Shown in pieces: positions 54,770 to 64,000 of a stretch of 64,000 nucleotides of DNA. Source of the DNA: Triplophysa rosa (lineage: Eukaryota > Chordata > Actinopteri > Cypriniformes > Nemacheilidae); the NCBI RefSeq assembly GCF_024868665.1, contig NC_079901.1, positions 4,347,273-4,411,272 of the forward strand, given 5' to 3'. Position numbers and translations under genes: made by a program. The notes beneath the pieces were generated by a model that did no database searches, had not been told where the DNA came from, and worked only from the letters and a program-made list of their open reading frames with translations. The first letter of the stretch is position 1, and every line of letters starts with the position of its first letter.

Positions 54770-57170
54770 ATTTATTCATTCATTTAGCAGACGCTTATAT
54801 CCAAAGCGACTTACAAGTAGAAGAGCACATAAACATTTTGTCAACACGCTAAACAGTACCGTTAGTTTACAAGGCCATGCTACTAGGAGGATTAAAGCTG
54901 GAGTAAGCAAAGGAGAGAATGAACAAAAAGGTTTTTTTTTTTTGACGGAGACTGATGAACATACAGTGTTATTGGGTTAGTCAAATAAATGTGGAACAGG
55001 TAAGTTTTGAGCTGTTTTTTTAAACTTGTGAAGGATGCTGCAGTTCGGATGGAGGCTGGTAGTTCATTCCACCACAGGGGAACCGAATAAGTAAAGGTTT
55101 TTGCAAGCAATTTGGTGCCTCACTGTGATGGAACAACCATCATTTTCAGACCGAAGATGATGGGAGGGGATGTAGACCTGGAGCACTGAGTTAAGGTAGA
55201 TGGGTGAATTTGACGTTATCGTTCTGAAGGCCAGTGTCAGAGATTTGAACTTGATGCGGGCGGCAACTGGCAGCCAGTGAAGTGAAATCAGAAGGGGTGT
55301 TACATGGGTTCTTTTAGGCTGATTGAAAACTAGACGTGCAGCTGCATTCTGGATAAATTGCAAGGGCTTGACTGCATTTGTTGGAAAGAATTGCAGTAGT
55401 CCAGTCTTGATATGACCAGAGCTTGGATAAGCATCTGACAGGCATGCTCCGACAGGAACAGCCTGATTTTCCTGATGTTGTAGAGCACATACCTGCAAGT
55501 TCGAGGTTCGAGGTTGCTGCGATGTGGGAGGTGAATTTCAGCTTGTTGTCGAACATCACGCCCAGGTTCCTTGCAGACTTGGTGGGTGTTATAGTTGAGG
55601 ATCCGAGCTGAACAGTAAGGTGCTGTTAAACTGATGGCTGGGCTGGTATAACAAGGAGTTCTGTCTTGGAGAGGTTGAGATGTAGGTGATGCTCTTTCAT
55701 CCATGAAGAGATGTCCAGAAGCAGGCAGAGACTGAGGCAGAGATGGTGGGGTCATCTGGCTGAAAAGAGAAATCAATCTGCATAAAAATTGTATGAGAAC
55801 CCATGTGCCTTAATTATTGGACCCAGGGAGCTGGTGTACATAGAAAAGAGGAGAGGAGCAAGAACTGATCCCTGAGGAACTCCAGTTGTCAGCTGGTGAG
55901 ATCTGGATGCTTTGCCTCTCCAGGATACCTCAAAGGATCTGCCTGTGAGATAAGAGTTAAACCAGTTGAGTGCAGTTCCAGAGATGCCCAGTTTGGAGAG
56001 AGTGGACAGGAGGATCTGGTGGTTCACAGTGTCAAATGCAAAAAAAGAGTCTCAGAAAGCCAGGGGCAAGAGGGTGTAGCACGTGCAGGCCAAGAGGTAA
56101 GAGGGCAGACACTGTCAAGACAGGATGTTAAGGTTGTACAGAGCTTATCAGTAGCTTCCTCAGCGTTGAGAGATGAGTAAAGGGTTGTGGTGGGTAGGGA
56201 AGAAGACACCATGGAGGAAAAGCAGATGGGAGAGAGGGAACGAAGATTACGACGGAAAGAAACAGGGTTGGGGGAAGTGAGATTACAAGGAGTGTTATAG
56301 TGAACCTTTTAACAAAATGATCAGAGACATACAGGGGAATAACTAGAATATTATTAGCGGTGCCGTTACGAGTCAGAACAAGATCTAGCTGTTGTCCTCC
56401 TCTGTGGGTGGGAGGGGTGTTGGCCCTGTGAAGGTCAAATTAGGAGAGGAGAGCTAAGAAGTCGGCTGCTTGTGATTTGTCTAGGTGGATGTTGAAGTCG
56501 CTTAACATTACCAGTGGAGTGCCGTCTTCAGGGATAGAGGACAGCAGCGTGTCAAGCTCTTCTAAGAAGTTTTCCAGTTGACCTGGAGGGCGATAGATGA
56601 CAAGACAATGCATTTTTAATGGATAAGTGATGGTGATTGCATGGTATTTGAATGAGGAGTTGCTGCAAGGAAAAGACAGAGGAGTGAATTTCCAGGTGTT
56701 GGAAACAAGCAAACCTGTTCCCCCTCCTCGCCCAGAAGGACGAGGAGTGTGGGTAAAGTTGAAGTTGTTGGAAAGGGCCAATGGAGTAGCAGTGTTCTCT
56801 TTACAGATCCATGTTTCAGTCAGTGCCAGAACATTGAGATTAGACTGACTGGCAAAGGCCGGGATGAAGTCTGCCTTGTTGACAGATGACTGGCAGTTCC
56901 AGAGCCCTACAGCCAGACAAGCAGACTGTGGAGGGCTAGTGCAGAGTGACCGCAGATGGTGCTGAGGTCTCCGCTGTGTACGTTTGTGAGTCCGTCTACG
57001 GTGGACAGTCTGAATGTACTGGAAACACATGTTAGTAGCAAAACAGAACAGAACAAAACAATAGACAGTAGGAAAGTAAGGGAACGAAAAATTAAATCAA
57101 AGCTTAACGTGGCGTGCCCTGTCGGTGTCGCTGCTCGGTGGACTCGCACAGGTAGAGTCGCAGGTCTTTA
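54770..57170 (-). mobile_element. L2-like LINE, near full length but with internal deletion and frameshifts
   Basis: From the right: endonuclease 57030-56440 with GLWNCQSSVNKADF, LALTETWI, IYRPPGQ and LSDFNIHLD. Then a decayed linker (56440-56030) from which part of the RT fingers is missing. RT 56027-55773 shows [39 protein letters not shown] and YNFYAD. C-terminal parts at 55776-54892 include SRLDYCNS, FIQNAAARLVF, LHWLPVAARI and WWNELPASIR. The 3' tail (54770-54830) is the TTTAGCAGACGC / AAAGCGACTTAC sequence common in fish L2-like LINEs. Many frame breaks; inactive. Confidence 0.88.
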
Positions 57171-59378
57171 CCTCGTCGGTTTTCACAAGATGAAGGCTGC
57201 ACACTAGGGCTGCCACTGCCGCATCAGAAATCAGTGCTAATAAAATGCAGGCTCCCTGATAGCTTAATGGGTCAGTGATTGCTTCACAGCTGAGCCCATT
57301 TACTCAATTAACAGCTCAAGGCTTCAAAGTGACTAAAAGTGAAAAGTAACTCAAGCTAGATGGCTAGGTGCTAACAACAGCTACTTAAACAACAGTTACC
57401 TTAAAAGCAGTGCAGAAAGTTCGATAGTCCTATGTTAACAAACAGCTACTAGTCCAGTTCAATTATACACAGCAAGTTCAATACAGCTACAGCTAGCTAG
57501 GCAGACAAAATGCTTCTCCTTACTAACAATTAATAAGCAACACATTTGGAGTTATTGAGGCAAAAGTCATAGTTAATGGTTTGTTAATAGCGAGAATTGT
57601 ACCTTAAAATAAAGTGTGACCGTGAAATATAAAAAAATGTTTTTGTTAAAGTTGCAGCTACAGTAATGAACCAACCCACTTATTTTAATACTGCTAGTTC
57701 AAGCTACAGACTATTTAGTTTGCATTGCATAAAATAAAGCAGTGTTCATTGCATTCCTGAATTCCTTATTTCTGGTTCCTTAAATTAAATTAAAAAAATC
57801 CAAAAAGATCCTATAAGAATACTGTTAAAGTACCGGACCGGTAAGCAGTACTGGTAAGAGTACTCATACTATTAAAATCGTAATGATACAAATCCCTGAT
57901 CATTGTCTAATGTTTGTGGAGAAATAAATTCCAACAATCTTTGCATAAAAGAAAACAATGTTGTCAATCATGAAATGGCATTTGAACGTCACTTCCAAAA
58001 AAGCAGGTTTGTTTATAAGTAATGTGTGAACTTTTTACATGGTCCTTTACCCACCATTTTTTCATATGTTTAATTCACGATATTTGCTGTTGGATTTATG
58101 TATATGGCAAACATTGTGACATTGGCTGCTAATTTAGTAAACACTCTTCTATAGGTTGAATTTGGGGAAAGTGAAAAACAAGCTATACTGTCTTATTTGC
58201 TGGAGGATATGTTGGAAATGACAGTCATCCAATGGTAATGGCAATTCAAAATCCTTGTCTAAATAATGCGTATGACCACTTAATGAATACAAACCACAAC
58301 TGGCCTATAGGCTCAGCAGTTACTCCAGCATGGTTGATCACTCTAATAAACTGCAGAATCTGCATCAAGTGTGTGTTTGCTGGAGTGTTGCTTCAAGCAC
58401 ATGTTGTTATCAGTCCAATGAGAGGCAGTCAGTCAGTCAGTGAGCACTAGGGTCAGCTCATCTCATGGGAGAGCCCAATAAAAACTTCTTTTAGAGCAGT
58501 CTCAAAAATGGCTGAGATAGTGCATGCCCACATATATTCACTTCAAATAACCCTTGTTGCAAAAGGTTTCTCTGGGGCACAGCAAAAGAAAAAACCCAGG
58601 CCTTAGTGGGCCATATCAACCTTGAAGTCTGAGGAGAGAGCGAGATGCTGTAAGTGACTGTCACTCCAGACTCTGAATCTAAGGAAGACTCTCTTGCCAG
58701 CCGAGTACAGAAAGAGCCCTGAGTCTCCTGGGCAAGAATGTCTTCACCTTCATCAACAAAAATATATGGGCCATTCTACAGAATTGGTGCAAAAAACGGA
58801 GTTGGAAACATCTTGAATTTTTTTTTTTTATCTATGAAAATGGTATAATATCAAAGGTACACATTTCCAGTAATTGTGCAGTTAATTTCCAAATTGTTTT
58901 TTCAGATAGTTTTGGAATATGCTTCCTCTCCCCAAATTTTGTCATTACGAAACACAATAATATATAATTTAATAAAAGGGATTATATTTACATATTAATA
59001 TTTTGTTTAACTCTACTTTTTAAATATATTTTTTGCCAAATCAATAACAGTTACAATTTTTACAATATTTCAAGTGTAATTTATGAGATTTGTTGTATTT
59101 TGAATCCAATCTTTCTTTGTAAAAGGCGTGAAATTGATCATACTGATTTCAAAGTTAAGGACTCATTAGATTACATATACATTGATCCAAACACTATCAT
59201 AACATCTTAGTTGATAATTTAATATAATTTATTCTTGATATAATATACTTTCATCCCATGTTTCAGTCGTGACACACATTTCAAGTAGTGATTGTAATGT
59301 TTTGGTAGTAATCACAATATTTAATTTGCACAGCTTAATCAGACTTTCAACATTTTACAAATAACTAACTATGTTGCA
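57171..59378. other. AT-rich non-coding stretch
   Basis: No gene or spon1 exon found. Short motifs at 58773-58795 (CCATTCTACAGAATTGG) resemble fish repeat ends, but no partner end is seen. Confidence 0.45.
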
Positions 59379-60139
59379 TGTCACGGTCTTGGTCTGGTCG
59401 GGGTGTTTTCTGCATGTGGGTTGTGTTGTTGTTGTCGAGCACGGGGAGAGGCTTTGGCTGACCGCGTGTTCGGTGTCTGCGTTTTCACCCTGCCCTCGTG
59501 TCTCCTTAGGCTTCCCCGCATTGGTGATTTTCCACCCCGCACCTACACGCCTGTTGACACATTACTCATTAAGCACTCATTCCCGTAACTACCCCACACC
59601 TGCCAATCCTTTCCATCTCGTTATGTTCTCCCTTATATTCCCTCAGTGTCTCTCGTCTGTTGTCTGACCTTGTGTTAGCCAGCTTCAGACTGCCCCAGAC
59701 GTAGCTGCGGCTCGTCTGATGAAGTTTTTTACTCGTAGTCATGTCTTAGTCTCAGCTACAGTCGTGTCTCATCAAGTGAAGTCATTTACCCTCTCCTGTT
59801 ACCTCGTCTGTATTTCTTCCTGTTTCCCGGCAGCTCTCGTTGGCGCTCATCTCGACTTCTACCTATCTCAGGCAGCTCCCCGCAGGAGGAGTCTGGATTC
59901 CCTTCCTCATCGTAGTCGTCCTCCAGACTCTCTATACGGGTCCCGGGCCGAGTGAGGTCCCCAGGCGCTTCCATCCACATCTCATCGCCGGAGACCTATC
60001 CTCTGCCCGAGTCGCCGTGGGCAACTCCTCTGGGGAACCCTAGTTCTCACCACCGCGGACAGCACGTTTGCGGTTGGGTTTTTTCCTACTGACTTGCTGC
60101 CTGTAACCTAATAAAGACCGATCGCCACCGGATCTCTCC
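59379..60139 (+). mobile_element. Ty3/gypsy-type LTR, joined directly to pol 3' sequence
   Basis: It begins TGTCACGGTCTTGG after flank GTTGCA. A polyadenylation signal AATAAA is at 60110-60115, as in an LTR R region. The expected CA end and primer site are not seen; instead CTCCCGCC runs into integrase coding sequence. This suggests a deletion from LTR U5 to the end of pol. The right boundary is approximate. Confidence 0.65.
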
Positions 60140-60377
60140 TCCCGCCTATGTGTGCGGTCAACAGGTATGGCTCTCCACCAAGGACCTACCTCTCCGGGTG
60201 CCTTCCCGTAAGCTGGCGCCCAGGTTCATTGGGCCATTCCGGATCGCCAAGGTGGTTAATCCAGTGGCCGTGCGGCTCAAGCTTCCTCCGTCTCTTGGCC
60301 GAGTTCACCCTGTATTCCATGTGTCCAGGGTTAAACCCATAGTTACCTCTCACCTCAACCCGGCCAGTTCTCGATGA
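60140..60377 (+). pseudogene. Ty3/gypsy integrase C-terminal fragment
   Basis: An open frame with [47 protein letters not shown] and RVKPIV. This is the integrase C-terminal segment of fish Ty3/gypsy (chromovirus-like) Pol, just before the chromodomain, which is missing. It ends at the DIRS E junction near 60375. Confidence 0.85.
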
Positions 60378-61001
60378 TGCGCTTCTGCGTGATCATCCTG
60401 AAAGGCAGCTATTGTCTAGGTGCCTGTTCAGAACACACAGACCCAAGATAGGGCGCAGTCCCCCGTCTTTCTTGGGGACAATGAAGAACAGGCTGTAAAA
60501 CCCGTTGAACATCTCGGCTGGTGAGACGGGCTCGATCACTCCCTTCACCAGAAGGGTGGCGACCTCGGCCTGAAGTACGGGAGCATCCTAGCCTCTGACT
60601 GAGGTATAACGGATGCCCTGCAACTTGGTGGGCGTGAGACGAACTGGATCGCGTAGCCAAAAAGGATCGTCTTCCCTAGCCAGCCTGACAGTCTGTGAAG
60701 CCCAGGCTCCCAGAAATGTAACAGGGGGACTAAAGGTTCGATCTTTTTCATCGTCCCCCGGGGGGTGGTTCGATGGCTAGCAGTACGGATTCCTTGCCGG
60801 GGGAGGTCCCCCGGGGAGGAGATCGGCTCTGCTGCTTTTCCTGCCTGACGACTGCGCAGCTCAACGCACTGTCTGTCTGAGAGTGCTGAGGGCTGGTTTT
60901 TATACTCGACATTGCGCTTCGTCGTGACGCAACGTCGAGTTTGCCGTTCACCGTCGTGCCGAGGGTGGGAGCGGCTGTGATAACCCAGAGAGAGAGGAAA
61001 C
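60375..61001 (-). mobile_element. DIRS fragment E (RT start and gag-RT spacer), interrupted by DIRS F
   Basis: It matches the RT N-terminus and spacer of D and A: GATGCGCTTCTGCGTGA at the left edge, a FNGFYSPYF-like region near 60500, and the 60905-60939 hairpin. It ends GAGAGGAAAC at 61001. The left edge is a non-canonical truncation within RT against gypsy sequence. Everything right of 61001 is F, so the rest of E may lie beyond the window. Confidence 0.8.
60905..60939. repeat. Conserved hairpin in gag-RT spacer (copy E)
   Basis: CTCGACATTG and CAACGTCGAG, 15-nt loop, same place and shape as in A, B and D. Confidence 0.6.
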
Positions 61002-61276
61002 GTCTTGGTTACGGATGTAACCTCGGTTCCCTGATGGAGGGAACGAGACGTTGTGTCGAACCGACAGAATGGGGTTTGTCTTGAGAACCTATCATCTTCT
61101 GAGTATTTAGAAAAGGCCAATGAAAATTGGCGAATGAAATTTGCATGCCGGGCTCCTCCCCGGATGTCCGGGTATAAGAGGGAAGCCGGCGTGCTCATTC
61201 ATTCACCTTTGGTCTGAGGAGCCTAAAGCATCCTCCCCCGACCGCTGGGGTGGGCGGCCAGTGTTGTGGCATGAGG

Positions 61277-61385
61277 GACACAACGTCTCGTTCCCTCCAT
61301 CAGGGAACCGAGGTTACATCCGTAACCAAGACGTTCCCTTTCTGTCGGTCTCTCGACGTTGTGTCGAACCGACAGAATGGGGTTC
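61277..61385. repeat. Internal complementary region of DIRS F
   Basis: Inverse of F's left terminus + GTT + right-terminus copy (CCCTTTCTGTCGG to GGGGTTC), as in A, B and D. One extra A occurs (CAGAATGG) both here and in the terminal copy. Confidence 0.8.
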
Positions 61386-62134
61386 CTATGGAAAACGCCA
61401 CAGCACTGAGCCGCGTCACAATCTCTGCGGAGCGACGTTGACTGGCCTGGGCGAGTCAGACGAACACGCTAGCGCGAAATTATGACCTTCCAGTGGAGAG
61501 GAAGGGGGACCCAGAGCTTTCCACAAAAAGTTGGGAAGCCCCCTAACGCCGGCCGTCACGGGCGGAGGCCTAATTCTCTAAATGGCGAGAAGCCGCCCGG
61601 CACCGTACGGGCCACTGGGTAAGCATTATTCCCGCTGGGGGAAAAACGCTGCAGAGGCCACTACCTACCGTAGGGAGGAATTAGTGGAGACACCACATGG
61701 TCTCACCATCAGGGGAGAACTCATGGGAGGAATGTGCGGACTGCAGGAGTTAACCGCAAGGTGGGAGTCCACCTGGGGAGGTCATGGGTTGCCAAGGTGG
61801 GAACAATTCATGAGGATACATCAGACGGAACAGCCCACGGAGGGGGGGTTACCACGTCTGGAGCACTAGGTCCGGTTAGAGCTATGTGGGAGATAACTCA
61901 ACTGTTCCCCGGCCTAAAGGGGCAGGGCTGCTCTGCCCAGCCTGTCCCCTGGAAGGGTGCTTAGTGATGGATAGAATGCCTGTTCTTTACCCGAGAGGAA
62001 AGAAGTGAGGCGGGATCGCCACTGCTCCCCCCGGAGGGGGAAGGGCTTCCGCAGGCGTATGCCCTACCGGCTGCCGGTCCCACACCTTGCCAGGATGCGG
62101 GCTGACACCGGTTCCGCGCATAGGTATTAAATCC

Positions 62135-63026
62135 TCACGGAGTTGTTAGGCATAGCCCAACCCGCAGCTCAGCAGATGTCTGCCAGAGAGGCGCCCTGAG
62201 CCAGCCACGAGGGGTGTGCCTCACCCCCAACGAGCAGGAAAAAAAAGATCGGTATGCCCTAACGAGGGCATCCACGACCCGGTGCGCCAGCCTCTGTTTG
62301 GAGACAGCCCTCCTGCTGACCTCCGAAACAGACAAAGAGCTGCTCAGAGCTTCTGGGCTCTGCGTGCGGTCCAAGCAGAGGCGCCGTGCGCGTACTGGAC
62401 AAGCACGGATAGGTTGGGTCTTCCTCCCCGGTGGGGAGCGCCTGCAGGTTCGCCACCTGGTCTCTCGGGAGAGTGGTGGGAACCTTGGGCACGTAGCCGG
62501 GGCGGGGTCTCAAGATAACGTGAGAATCCCGGCCCCGAGATCTAGGCAATCTGCGGACACGGAGAGTGCTTGTAGATCCCCTACCCTCTTGGAGGTGAGC
62601 GCAATGCGGAACACCGTCTTTATCAAGACTGAGAAAGAGCGGTAACCCCGAGAGGCTCGAAGGGAGCGGGGCCTCTTGAGGCCCGCCACCTAGGTCGCAA
62701 GAGGGTATGGAGCGCGGATAAGGTGGTCACCCTCTCGCGCCCCTTAGGAACCTAATGACCAGGTTGTGCTGTCCCAGAGGCAACCCAGCACTTGGGTCAT
62801 GATGAGCGGCCGTAGCGGCTACATACATTCCCAGTGTGGAGGGGGAGAGGTTACTCCCCCATCTCTTTTGAGGACGGGACAGCCCGTACCCGACCGAGCA
62901 ACTCCGTGGGTCTTCTCGCCGAGAAGAGCACCAGGACGAGAAGAGGCGCCACCTATGGGCGTATAGCCGCCCAGTGGCCGAAGCCCTAGCCTGAGTGAAG
63001 TCCCAACCAGAAAGGGGGTGGGTCAA
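62135..63026 (-). pseudogene. DIRS F tyrosine recombinase, broken
   Basis: N-terminal domain at 63026-62727 (ATGRLYAHRWRLFSSWC, LGMYVAATAAHHD, LGQHNLVIRFLRG). The middle is at 62549-62259 (HVILRPRPGYVPKVP, LQALPTGEEDP). The end is at 62374-62135, where SKQRLAHRVVDALV leads to a damaged HxxR region (RHTPRG). Frame changes separate the pieces, and the Tyr box is degraded. Confidence 0.8.
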
Positions 63027-63049
63027 TCAGGATCTCCTCGTCCCGTCCA

Positions 63050-64000
63050 GACATGGAGACCAGGTTTCGCCTGGGATGCTGTAACGTGCCCCTTCCCCTG
63101 GGGAAGCTGTCCGCCAGGGGGAGCGGCCAGGGGGGAGTTGTTGTCAGAGCATCAGCTCTGGTTAGGCCGAAGGGGCGTAACTAGTACCACTTGATGCTCC
63201 TCTTCCCTGGCCTTGCACAGGCCCTGTGCAATGAGACTCACTGGGGGGAAGCGTACTTCCGCTTGTCCCGCGGCCAGCTGTGCGCAAGGGCATCCGTGCC
63301 GAGGGTACCTCGGACAGGGAGTACCCAAGCGGACAATGGGAGGAGTTCGGGGAGGCAAAAGGACCACCTGTGCCTGGCCAAACTGCCCCCAAATGAGCCG
63401 GCTGCGCGGGGAGGGAGTCGCCAGTCTCCGCAAGGCGTCAACTGACGAGAGAGCACATCGGCTGTCTGGTTCAGGAAGCCTGCGATGTGTGTGGCTCGCA
63501 GGGAGCTGATCACCTGCTGACTCCAGAGGAGGAGGCGTCGGGCGAGTCATGTTAGCTGCTGTGAGTGAAGAATACGCCACAGCAGCTGTGCTGTCCAACC
63601 GGACCAGCACGTGCTTCCCTGCACGAGAGGAAGTCCCTCAATGCAAGTAGCACAACCCACAACTCTAGGCAGTTGAATGCCAACGCAGGCGGGGGCCCGT
63701 CCACCGCCCCGACACTGCTCGCCCGTTGCACACGGCACCCCTTAGGGTGTGTCGGCAGAAAAGCGTGTGACCAACGCCTGCTGCCGGTGTGCCACGCTCT
63801 CCAAGGAACTTGACTCTGCCGCCAGTGTTGGAGCGGTCGTATATGCATCGACCCGAGGGGGGGCCACCCCCGCCGAGGATGCCATGAATCCCAGGAGCCT
63901 CCTGTTACAGGGGGACCGCTGACTGTCTGATCTCAGGCAGTTCAACACTGACCGGGCGCGCTAGTCCTCGCAAGACATGGAGACCAGGTTTTGCCTGGGA
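63050..64000 (+). repeat. Direct repeat of at least 28 bp about 920 bp apart (63050 and 63973)
   Basis: AGACATGGAGACCAGGTTTC, then GCCTGGGA near 63050-63078, recurs at 63973-64000 with one C-to-T change. The second copy runs into the window end. Confidence 0.75.
63152..63948 (-). pseudogene. DIRS F RT/RNase H 3' part, broken
   Basis: Pieces of RNase H (LELWVVLLALRD, RLDSTAAVAYSS, NQTADVLSRQLT) and the distal region (HCPLGYSL, REEEHQVVL) occur in at least three frames. The stretch after about 63960 no longer follows RT but repeats sequence seen at 63050. Confidence 0.75.

Larger units (their letters stand above)
61002..64000 (-). mobile_element. DIRS retrotransposon F (3' part), cut by the window end, nested in E
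   Basis: The left end GTCTTGGTTACGG follows AAC (60999-61001), as in A. Left terminal repeat about 61048-61208 with GTATAAGAGGG (TATA-like box altered), ICR 61277-61385, 3' region, recombinase remnant, RNase H remnant. The subfamily matches A. Its right end is outside the window. Confidence 0.88.

Overview
The window is vertebrate nuclear DNA, almost certainly from a ray-finned fish and probably a cyprinid-like teleost. The evidence is: intron-containing exons of the conserved gene for F-spondin (spon1) on the minus strand; DIRS-type tyrosine-recombinase retrotransposons; L2-like LINEs whose 3' tail is shared with a tRNA-derived SINE; fish-type Ty3/gypsy fragments; and an endogenous retrovirus. 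There is no prokaryotic gene organisation. The only host gene I can support is spon1, in four consecutive exons (41375-41508, 35571-35644, 35112-35234, 33122-33270) that splice in perfect phase and encode part of the spondin domain. No first or last exon is visible, so most or all of the window is probably intronic.

Left part (1-24303). A solo LTR (262-760) carries a 34-bp minisatellite. A degraded endogenous retrovirus on the minus strand spans 3750-24303 (LTRs 3750-4255 and 23805-24303, tRNA-His-like primer site, repeat-rich leader, gag, a protease fused to an RT remnant, RNase H, integrase, env-like piece). Two DIRS elements are nested in it: A (6030-14937) and B (18251-23329), both minus. 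A is itself interrupted by two 5'-truncated LINEs (6230-7438 minus, 10978-13068 plus).

Middle (24304-43405). This is mostly unique, AT-rich spon1 intron with the four exons. It also holds two SINEs, a gag-only LTR element with 5-bp target duplications (26921-28280), several small inverted-repeat DNA elements and a long CACATGTG-rich fold-back (about 40588-40939).

Right part (43406-64000). DIRS C (plus, 43409-53798) is split by DIRS D (minus, 48198-53490), the best preserved copy and the only one with an open tyrosine recombinase and a full catalytic set. Two LINE relics follow (53799-54715 and about 54770-57170, minus), then a gypsy LTR joined to an integrase C-terminus (59379-60377). A DIRS fragment E (60375-61001) is interrupted by DIRS F (61002 to the window end).

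DIRS logic: each copy has inverted terminal repeats of about 160 bp with CCAAT and TATA-like motifs, order gag - RT/RNase H - tyrosine recombinase, and an internal complementary region that reproduces the joined ends around GTT. All four DIRS insertions with two visible sides or a clear junction (A, B, D, F) abut AAC in the host sequence, as expected for recombinase-mediated insertion of a circle. No complete autonomous element was seen; at least one gene is broken in every copy.
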